Source of the DNA: an uncultured Ruminococcus sp.
GTDB taxonomy: Bacteria; Bacillota; Clostridia; Oscillospirales; Ruminococcaceae
Length of the DNA stretch: 5,136 nt
Direction: 5' to 3'
NCBI GenBank assembly: GCA_946404705.1
Contig: CAMJES010000183.1
Location: 1 to 5,136, forward strand
Shown here: positions 1 through 5,046 of the stretch, one piece after another
Numbering within the stretch: position 1 is the first letter of the stretch
Layout of the letters: every line of letters starts with the position of its first letter
Notes under the pieces: model-generated
What the model saw: the letters and a program-made list of their open reading frames with translations, nothing else
Database searches by the model: none
What the model was told of the DNA's origin: nothing
Made by a program: the position numbers and the translations under genes

Positions 1-156
1 CTTGTCGGGGTCGTGCGCTTCGCAGGCGGAAATCAGCCTTTCGACCTGATTTACACCTTTTGAGCCGTTTGCGCATTTTCCTGCAACGGCAAAGGAAACT
101 ATCGAAACGAGCAGGCAGATAACAGCGAAAATTACGGTCGTTTTTGTCTTTTTCAT
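1..156 (-). CDS. Exported protein of unknown function, N-terminal fragment
   Basis: Reading the minus strand from the ATG at 156 gives 52 codons open to the window edge, so the C-terminal part is missing. Residues 1-25 look like a Sec signal peptide: basic MKKTK, a hydrophobic core at about residues 8-24, and an Ala-Val-Ala motif at 23-25 that suits signal peptidase I cleavage before Gly26. There is no lipobox, because Cys28 lies too far after the core and its context is wrong. The visible mature part (NGSKGVNQVERLISACEAHD and a few more residues) is polar and may begin a helix; I do not recognise a family. The start is supported by an AAGGAGG seven bases upstream and by the ATGA overlap with the preceding lipoprotein gene, which implies co-transcription and translational coupling. 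The product is probably secreted or wall-associated. The fragment is too short to say what it does. Confidence 0.8.
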   Translation of the reverse strand, partial: MKKTKTTVIFAVICLLVSIVSFAVAGKCANGSKGVNQVERLISACEAHDPDK

Positions 157-2024
157 TCTACGTCCTCCTTTTCGTCTGCGCTGACCTTGTCCGCTTCGGG
201 AGCGGCTTTTTCTTCCTCGGCAGGAGCAGCGATCTCTGCGGCTTCATCAGCCGTTTTTTCTTCGGAAACCTCGCTCGCGGAGTTACCCTTTTCCGCAGAG
301 AACATTTTCCTTGAAAAAGCGGCAATGTTCTTAGCGTTTACAGCTATAACAAGCGCAAACATCAGCAGCGCGATTATCCCTATCACGGTAAAAATTACGC
401 CTATAAAATTTATTCCCGATTCAAGCGCATAAAATTCAAGTCTGCCGCTGAATGTTCCCGTGTATTTTTCGGAAGCATTGCTTTCGGGGGAAACGCTGCT
501 GTTGTTCAAGACGGTTATCCCCGAAGCGTTTTCGTCAAAAGCAAAGACGATATCCTTCTGCGAAAGCGGCGACATATCCATTTCGGCGGAAAAACTTCTG
601 AGCGTTTTAAACGGACTGCCCGTTGAAAGCTTCTCCGAACCGAAACGGCAGCTTACCTTTTCGCCCGTATAGTTGTAAACGAAGTTCTTGTAGCGGTCTG
701 CAGCCTTTTCGTATGAAGCCTTGCCGAAATCAGCGGTATAGACAGTTGCGCCGTCCCTTTTTCCTGCGGAAAGCTTCACTCCGTTCGGCGCAGCTTCGGC
801 AAGAGCGGTTTTTATTATCTCCGCAGCATTGTCGGGTATCCCCTCGGGGACTGCGAAAACAAGCTTCAGCCCGACCTTCTTTCCCGAAAAGCCAAGTTCC
901 GCCGTGACTTCGTCAAAAGCCGCCTCCCATTCAAAGCTGCCTTTTACAGGCGTTGCTTCGGAAATTTTTGAACGTTCGTAATAATAGCCGCAGCTGTCGT
1001 CCGAGCGGCGGAAGTCGCCGTTTTGGAGGACTGCATTTTCAAAAAGATAGACCGTGCTTCTGAGAATACCCGTGCGGCTGTCGAAATAGAACGAACCGTC
1101 ACAAAGGTCGCTCACGGCAATGTTCAGCTTCGTTCCCAAAGTTTCGCTTTTGCTGAACGCCGCAAAGAACGAGGCGTTCTCGGAACAGAGTATGCGGTTT
1201 GTGAAAAGGTTGGTTTCTTCGGCGGTCATATCCGTGCCTTTAAAGCAGTATATTATCTTGTTGTTCTCCTCTTTGCGTTCAAATTCGGCGGTTTCGGCTT
1301 TTTTCTCAAAAAACTCATCGGCGGAAAAACCGTTTGCGGCGATATTTTCTATTGTGTCGGAATAGAAGCCGATAGCTATCGTTCGTTCAAAGTTTCCGTT
1401 CGGGAGAAGATAGGTTGCAACGTCTATATCATTTGCAGGGTAGCTTTTGCTCTCATAAACGGAAAGCGCTGCAGAGCTGCTGTACTCCGTGCCGCAGAAT
1501 GATACGGTATTGTTTCCCGTTTCAAAGAAATTTGAACTTCCCGAGCTGCATATTCCTGCCTTTTCGACAGCGTCCGCCGCCCAGCCGAGAAGCTTTTCCG
1601 AAGTGAAGTTTTCCTCAAAGAAAAAGCCGTGCTTAAATATAGTATCGGAGTTGTCGAAGGTTATTTCGGCTTTAAAATCGGGTTCGGAAATAGCAATGAT
1701 ATCCTGCACCTTTGAGCGGTAGTCGTCAAGTCCGTTGAAATTCAGCGTAAATGTGTAGATATACTCGCTGTCGTTTTCGGACATTTTAAGCGAAAGCTCA
1801 TCGGGAAGACTGTCCGTGACAGTCCTGTCAAGAGCGGAAACGCCGCCCGAAACATACTGGGCAACGTCATCCTTGGAAAGCTCTGCGGTGATAACTCGCT
1901 TTCCGTAAAAGCTTGTGTCCATTGTCATAAAAGTATCAAGCCTTGCTCCGCAGCCGGTCAGAAGCAGAGTTACAACGACCGCCGAAACGGCAAAAAGCAT
2001 TTTAAAAGTCTTATGTAAATTCAT
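153..2024 (-). CDS. Membrane-anchored lipoprotein with three repeat-like extracytoplasmic modules, unknown function
   Basis: The 623-residue product starts with a lipoprotein signal: His5-Lys6-containing n-region, a hydrophobic stretch at 9-22, and the lipobox Leu22-Thr23-Gly24-Cys25, so Cys25 should be lipidated. Residues 26-539 should lie outside the membrane. A strong transmembrane helix follows at about 540-562, then a 61-residue cytoplasmic tail very rich in Glu and Ala. The protein would therefore be fixed at both ends of its outer domain. Within that domain, three segments (about 30-112, 203-280 and 366-450) share one layout: a basic strand (GKRV, FERT, GKKV), a helix, then a strand containing Tyr-X-X-Phe or similar (YIYTF, IIYCF, TVYTA) some 45-47 residues later. 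This pattern faintly recalls LppM-type lipoproteins, but I cannot assign it to that family. Seven further Cys (159, 177, 260, 280, 308, 345, 459) lie outside the membrane. The start is chosen from the lipobox distance and an AAGGAA eight bases upstream. It is the first gene of a leftward operon. I am confident of gene and location; the function is unknown. Confidence 0.9.
   Translation of the reverse strand: MNLHKTFKMLFAVSAVVVTLLLTGCGARLDTFMTMDTSFYGKRVITAELSKDDVAQYVSGGVSALDRTVTDSLPDELSLKMSENDSEYIYTFTLNFNGLDDYRSKVQDIIAISEPDFKAEITFDNSDTIFKHGFFFEENFTSEKLLGWAADAVEKAGICSSGSSNFFETGNNTVSFCGTEYSSSAALSVYESKSYPANDIDVATYLLPNGNFERTIAIGFYSDTIENIAANGFSADEFFEKKAETAEFERKEENNKIIYCFKGTDMTAEETNLFTNRILCSENASFFAAFSKSETLGTKLNIAVSDLCDGSFYFDSRTGILRSTVYLFENAVLQNGDFRRSDDSCGYYYERSKISEATPVKGSFEWEAAFDEVTAELGFSGKKVGLKLVFAVPEGIPDNAAEIIKTALAEAAPNGVKLSAGKRDGATVYTADFGKASYEKAADRYKNFVYNYTGEKVSCRFGSEKLSTGSPFKTLRSFSAEMDMSPLSQKDIVFAFDENASGITVLNNSSVSPESNASEKYTGTFSGRLEFYALESGINFIGVIFTVIGIIALLMFALVIAVNAKNIAAFSRKMFSAEKGNSASEVSEEKTADEAAEIAAPAEEEKAAPEADKVSADEKEDVE
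164..170 (-). promoter_or_regulatory. Ribosome binding site inside the upstream gene
   Basis: On the minus strand AAGGAGG lies seven bases before the ATG at 156. It is made from the Glu-Lys-Glu-Asp codons near the end of the lipoprotein gene, so this coding sequence also serves as the Shine-Dalgarno of the next gene. Together with the ATGA stop/start overlap this indicates translational coupling. Confidence 0.8.
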
Positions 2025-2032
2025 AGCATTAG

Positions 2033-2038
2033 TTCCTT
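2033..2038 (-). promoter_or_regulatory. Ribosome binding site of the lipoprotein gene
   Basis: On the minus strand AAGGAA ends eight bases before the ATG at 2024. This supports that start over the internal Met9 codon, which would cut into the signal sequence. Confidence 0.7.
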
Positions 2039-2062
2039 GATTTGGATTTTTTTTACGGTTAA

Positions 2063-2091
2063 ATTATATCATATCCGACTGTAAAGCACAA
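2063..2091 (-). promoter_or_regulatory. Extended -10 promoter for the leftward lipoprotein operon
   Basis: Minus-strand TATAAT (2068 to 2063) is preceded by TG plus one base (2071-2069), forming an extended -10. Seventeen bases upstream is TTGTGC (2091 to 2086), a weak three-of-six -35, as is usual for extended -10 promoters. Transcription would begin near 2056, leaving a leader of about 32 bases that contains the ribosome binding site. The -35 overlaps an imperfect palindrome at 2086-2101 (12 of 16 positions symmetric). A TTGACA on the same strand at 2114-2109 is too far from this -10 to serve it. Confidence 0.6.
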
Positions 2092-2172
2092 CATTTTGTA
2101 CCGTTTTATGTCAATTTGCAAAGTTTTTTGCCGCCTTAATCGTTTGAAATTGTGAACTTTTTTATTACCCCC

Positions 2173-2201
2173 TTGAAAAGTTATATAGGAAATGTTAAAA
2201 T
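2173..2201 (+). promoter_or_regulatory. Sigma-A promoter P1 of the GH94 gene
   Basis: TTGAAA (2173-2178) and TAAAAT (2196-2201) each match the housekeeping consensus at five of six positions and are separated by exactly 17 bases. Transcription would start near 2208, giving a leader of about 87 bases. That leader would carry the AAAACGTTTT palindrome at about +9 to +18. Confidence 0.6.
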
Positions 2202-2216
2202 GAATATAACCGTGAA

Positions 2217-2226
2217 AAAACGTTTT
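2217..2226 (+). promoter_or_regulatory. Candidate operator palindrome AAAACGTTTT
   Basis: This is a perfect 10-bp palindrome centred on CG, the symmetry typical of LacI-family operators. It lies just downstream of the P1 start point and upstream of the P2 -10, a position where a repressor could block both. The outer positions are not symmetric and it does not fit the CcpA cre consensus well. A neighbouring inverted repeat (CGTTTT at 2221-2226, AAAACG at 2230-2235) overlaps it. No regulator gene is in the window, so the role is inference. Confidence 0.3.
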
Positions 2227-2254
2227 CCAAAAACGGAAATATGCGGAAAATCAC

Positions 2255-2260
2255 TATAAT
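2255..2260 (+). promoter_or_regulatory. Possible second promoter P2, -10 element
   Basis: A perfect TATAAT lies 35 bases before the GH94 start codon. No recognisable -35 is found at 16-18 bases spacing (the 17-base position reads AACGGA), and there is no TGN extension. If active, it would need an activator or be weak. Transcription would begin near 2267, leaving a leader of about 28 bases. Confidence 0.4.
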
Positions 2261-2280
2261 ATAAGATGTAAAATGTTAAA

Positions 2281-2285
2281 AGGAG
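2281..2285 (+). promoter_or_regulatory. Ribosome binding site of the GH94 gene
   Basis: AGGAG, preceded by a run of A, lies nine bases before the ATG at 2295. The spacing is normal, and the start is further fixed by the conserved family N-terminus. Confidence 0.8.
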
Positions 2286-2294
2286 CGTGTTCCC

Positions 2295-4691
2295 ATGAAC
2301 TACGGACATTTTGACCTTGCGAATAAGGAATATGTCATCACAAATCCCGAAACTCCCATGCCTTGGGCGAACTACCTCGGCTCTCCCGAATACGGCGCAA
2401 TCATTTCCAACAACGCAGGCGGTTACAGCTTTGTAAAGAGCGGTGCAAACGGAAGAGTTATCCGTTACCGTTTCAACTCCGTTGCTGTTGACCAACCGGG
2501 CAGATATGTTTATATCAAGGACGGCGAAACAGGCGAATATTGGTCTGCTTCATGGGCGCCTGTTTGCAAGGATCTTGCAGAATACAAGAGCGAGTGCCGC
2601 CACGGTACAGCTTACACCGTTATCACTTCCGAATACAAGGCTATCAAGTCCGAAGTCACATACTATGTTCCTAAGGACGCTACCTACGAAGTATGGGCAG
2701 CAAAGATCACCAACACAGACAGCAAGCCGAGAAAGCTTTCCGTTACCGGCTACTGCGAATTCGTTAACGACAATAACTACGAGCAGGATCAGGTAAACCT
2801 CCAGTACACCCTGTTCATCACACGCACCTATTTTAAGGATAATTTCATTCTCCAGAAGCAGAACGAGATCTTCAAGAACCCCGACAACGAGCGTTTCCTC
2901 GGCGTTGCAAAGGCAAAGGTTGACGCTTACTGCGGCGACCGTGATGCTTTCGTAGGCTCTTACAGAGGCTATGCAAATCCTAAGGGCATTGAAGAGGGTC
3001 TTAAGGGTCAGCTCAACTACAACACCAACTCCTGCGGCGCACTCCAGAGCGATATCGTTCTCCAGCCGGGCGAAACTAAGGAGCTTACATATATCCTCGG
3101 TCAGAAGCCCGAAGCTGTTGCAAGAGAGATCATTGCAAAGTATGAAAAGCCGGGCGTTGTTGAAGCAGAAGTTGAAGAGCTTAAGAACTACTGGCATGAA
3201 AAGCTCGGCAACTTCCAGGTAAATACTCCCGACCCCGACTTCAACAATATGGTAAACGTTTGGAACGCTTACAACTGCTTTATCACATTCATCTGGTCAA
3301 GAGCAGCTTCATTCCAGTACTGCGGACTCAGAAACGGCTTCGGTTATCGTGATACCGTTCAGGATATCCAGGGTATTATCCACCTTGCTCCCGAAATGGC
3401 AAAGAAGCAGATCGAATTTATGCTCTCCGCTCAGGTTACAAACGGCGCAGGTCTGCCGCTCGTTAAGTATACACATAAGGCAGGTCAGGAAAACCACCCC
3501 GACGAGAACGACGAAAATACAGCATACGCAAAGGAAACAGGTCACCCGTCCTACCGTGCAGACGACGCTCTCTGGCTCTTCCCGACAATTTACAAATACA
3601 TCTCCGAAAGCGGCGATATCGCATTCCTCGATGAAGAGATTTTCTACGCTAACGACGGCGAAAAGGGTACAGTTTACGACCACCTCAAGAGAGCTATCAT
3701 GTTCTCGATGAACCACCTCGGCAACCACGGTATGCCTGCAGGTCTTCACGCTGACTGGAACGACTGCCTGCGCCTTGGCAAGAAGGGCGAATCGACATTC
3801 GTTGCATTCCAGCTCGTTTATGCAGTAAAGATCCTCCGTGAATATGCAGTTCTTAAGAACGACGCAGAGTATATCAAGTACCTTGACGAGGTTAAGGCAA
3901 AGCTTGACGAGATACTCTCCGCTTGCTGGAACGAAGACAGATGGATCAGAGGTTATAAGGAAGACGGCACAGTTATCGGTCAGAGAACCGACCCCGAAGC
4001 AAATATGTGGCTCAATCCGCAGTCTTGGTCTGTTATCTCCGGCTTTGCAAGCAAGGAACAGGCTGAAAAGGCTATGGACAGCGTTGAAAGAGAGCTTAAT
4101 ACTCCTTACGGCGCAATGGTTATGTATCCTCCGTATGTTGAGCATGGCTTTGACGGCGCACTTATGCAGTGCTTCAATAAATGCACAAAGGAGAACGCAG
4201 GTATCTTCTCGCAGCCGCAGGGCTGGCTGATCCTTGCAGAATCTCTCCTCGGCCACGGCAACCGTGCATATAAGTATTGGAAGGAAGCAGCTCCCGCAAC
4301 ATATAACGACAACGCAGACCACAGATGTCTTGAACCTTACGTTTATGGCCAGTTCGTAGAAGGCAAGGACAGCCCGTTCGCAGGCCGCGCACACGTTCAT
4401 TGGCTCACAGGTACAGCTTCGACCGTAATGGTAGGTACAGTAGAGGGTATCCTCGGTATGCGTCCTAACGCAGAAGGACTTGTAGTTAATCCGTCTGTTC
4501 CTTCCGAGTGGAAGTCTTATACAGTAGAAAAGACATTCAGAGGAAAGAAGCTCAATATGACCTTCAACAATCCTAACGGCGCAGAAAGCGGCGTTGCAAG
4601 CGTTGAACTCAACGGCGAAAAGCTTGAAGGAAACCTTATTCCTGCAGCAAAGCTTAAGGACGTTAACGAGGTTGTTGTAACGCTCGGCTGA
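2295..4691 (+). CDS. GH94 glycoside phosphorylase, cellobiose phosphorylase type
   Basis: This 798-residue cytoplasmic enzyme has no signal peptide and is full length for family GH94 (formerly GT36). Such enzymes split a beta-linked disaccharide with phosphate, for cellobiose giving alpha-glucose 1-phosphate plus glucose, which saves ATP after uptake. The N-terminus (YGHFD, EYVIT, PWANYLG, NNAGGYSF) is the family signature. The expected architecture is a beta-sandwich to about 270, a helical linker, an (alpha/alpha)6 barrel at about 306-730, and a C-terminal beta domain. ADWNDC at 486-491 carries the general acid Asp490. The phosphate site includes the GYRD motif with Arg352, and Thr705-Gly706 in WLTGTA. 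The usual His of this site is replaced by Gln640 in ENAGIFSQPQGW. From memory the sequence resembles the chitobiose phosphorylase branch at least as much as the classical Cellvibrio or Clostridium cellobiose phosphorylases, so cellobiose is likely but not proven; cellodextrin, cellobionate, chitobiose or a mannosyl substrate are alternatives. Codons are strongly biased (Lys almost always AAG), suggesting high expression. It appears monocistronic. Confidence 0.93.
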   Translation: MNYGHFDLANKEYVITNPETPMPWANYLGSPEYGAIISNNAGGYSFVKSGANGRVIRYRFNSVAVDQPGRYVYIKDGETGEYWSASWAPVCKDLAEYKSECRHGTAYTVITSEYKAIKSEVTYYVPKDATYEVWAAKITNTDSKPRKLSVTGYCEFVNDNNYEQDQVNLQYTLFITRTYFKDNFILQKQNEIFKNPDNERFLGVAKAKVDAYCGDRDAFVGSYRGYANPKGIEEGLKGQLNYNTNSCGALQSDIVLQPGETKELTYILGQKPEAVAREIIAKYEKPGVVEAEVEELKNYWHEKLGNFQVNTPDPDFNNMVNVWNAYNCFITFIWSRAASFQYCGLRNGFGYRDTVQDIQGIIHLAPEMAKKQIEFMLSAQVTNGAGLPLVKYTHKAGQENHPDENDENTAYAKETGHPSYRADDALWLFPTIYKYISESGDIAFLDEEIFYANDGEKGTVYDHLKRAIMFSMNHLGNHGMPAGLHADWNDCLRLGKKGESTFVAFQLVYAVKILREYAVLKNDAEYIKYLDEVKAKLDEILSACWNEDRWIRGYKEDGTVIGQRTDPEANMWLNPQSWSVISGFASKEQAEKAMDSVERELNTPYGAMVMYPPYVEHGFDGALMQCFNKCTKENAGIFSQPQGWLILAESLLGHGNRAYKYWKEAAPATYNDNADHRCLEPYVYGQFVEGKDSPFAGRAHVHWLTGTASTVMVGTVEGILGMRPNAEGLVVNPSVPSEWKSYTVEKTFRGKKLNMTFNNPNGAESGVASVELNGEKLEGNLIPAAKLKDVNEVVVTLG

Positions 4692-4697
4692 TTTACT

Positions 4698-4715
4698 AAT
4701 TCGGAATTCGGAATT
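4698..4715. repeat. AATTCGG short tandem repeat
   Basis: AATTCGG occurs twice in tandem followed by AATT, starting seven bases after the GH94 stop codon. The flanks also make TAATTC (4697-4702) and GAATTA (4711-4716), an inverted repeat. No T-run follows closely, so it is not a convincing terminator. It may mark the edge of an inserted intergenic repeat. Confidence 0.6.
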
Positions 4716-4769
4716 ATTGCAAAGCTAAAATTTGTTGTTAAAATGCGAAGTCAACCAAAAGTTTCGTAA

Positions 4770-4790
4770 TTCTGCTTGTTTTTCGCAGAA
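4770..4790. repeat. Small inverted repeat TTCTGC/GCAGAA
   Basis: Six-base arms at 4770-4775 and 4785-4790 enclose a nine-base loop. The plus strand continues with A and the minus strand lacks a T-run, so it does not look like a terminator in either direction. Confidence 0.4.
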
Positions 4791-4819
4791 AAATCCGAAC
4801 GGCAGTGAGGACAGAATTT

Positions 4820-4884
4820 ACCTTTATCAAAGGTGGTGGGTGTCCAGAGGGCAAAGCCCTTTGGTCGCAGGTCATTTATGACCT
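4820..4884. repeat. Three adjacent palindromes, likely an intergenic palindromic repeat element
   Basis: Three hairpins follow each other closely. The first is ACCTTT/AAAGGT (4820-4825, 4829-4834) with a three-base loop. The second is CCAGAGGGC/GCCCTTTGG (4844-4852, 4856-4864), nine pairs including one G-T, with an AAA loop. The third is AGGTCA/TGACCT (4869-4874, 4879-4884). The middle palindrome with its surroundings resembles a repeat I recall as common between genes of gut Clostridia; this is memory, not a search. No T-run follows, so a role as mRNA 3'-end protector or as a mobile palindromic repeat seems more likely than termination. Confidence 0.55.
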
Positions 4885-4920
4885 TTAGCAGAAGCGCGAA
4901 ACTCCCTAAACTTTAGCACA

Positions 4921-4933
4921 ACGCTTTTAGCGT
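4921..4933. repeat. Short hairpin ACGCT/AGCGT
   Basis: Perfect five-base arms (4921-4925, 4929-4933) flank a TTT loop. It belongs to the same hairpin-rich tract and has no T-run of its own. Confidence 0.4.
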
Positions 4934-4954
4934 CAAGCCGAAAAACTAACTAAT

Positions 4955-5046
4955 AAAAAGCGCAATTCACAAAGTCGGTTTAGCAAGTTATTTGGTATCG
5001 AACTTGTTCAACTTTCCGATTTTTGTTGTGAATTGCGTTTTTTTTT
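4955..5046 (+). terminator. Long intrinsic terminator hairpin
   Basis: A perfect 12-bp stem (4961-4972 with 5026-5037) is extended outward by G-T and A-T pairs down to 4955/5043. Two further stems stack inside it: AGTCGG at 4973-4978 with 5016-5021, and CAAGTT at 4984-4989 with AACTTG at 5001-5006, closing an 11-base loop. Nine T follow directly (5038-5046), as in a Rho-independent terminator. On the minus strand the other foot gives CTTTTTATTAG, so it may also stop leftward transcription. The stem is unusually long and interrupted for a simple terminator and could derive from a small inverted-repeat element. Confidence 0.75.

Noticed and set aside
1023..1502. A 159-codon plus-strand frame opposite the lipoprotein gene
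   Set aside because: The lipoprotein frame has a lipobox, membrane helix and ribosome binding site. The opposite frame has no such features and starts without a good ribosome binding site.
2109..2114. A perfect minus-strand TTGACA as -35 of the lipoprotein promoter
   Set aside because: It is 40 bases from the only good -10 (TATAAT at 2068-2063), and no acceptable -10 lies at 16-18 bases from it.
2211..2229. A possible CcpA cre site around GTGAAAAAACGTTTTCC
   Set aside because: The gap between TG and the central CG is too long for the cre consensus, so only the shorter CG-centred palindrome is kept as a candidate.
2208..2294. A riboswitch or attenuator in the phosphorylase leader
   Set aside because: The leader from P1 is under 90 bases and AT-rich, with no conserved aptamer pattern and no hairpin followed by a T-run.
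2181..2495. A 104-codon minus-strand frame crossing the control region
   Set aside because: It would cover the promoters and the first 200 bases of the phosphorylase gene on the opposite strand, and its translation shows no plausible protein features.
2550..3197. A 215-codon open frame on the minus strand inside the phosphorylase gene
   Set aside because: Same reasoning: an antisense shadow of the GH94 N-terminal domain with no supporting ribosome binding site or recognisable protein pattern.
3309..4400. A 363-codon open frame on the minus strand inside the phosphorylase gene
   Set aside because: It lies wholly antisense to a gene with clear family motifs. Its translation is Cys- and Val-rich without domain logic, and the absence of stops follows from the biased codons of the sense gene.
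4820..4933. A CRISPR array or tRNA in the hairpin block
   Set aside because: The palindromes differ from one another and are irregularly spaced, so there is no repeat-spacer order. No cloverleaf, TpsiC motif or CCA-type acceptor end can be drawn.
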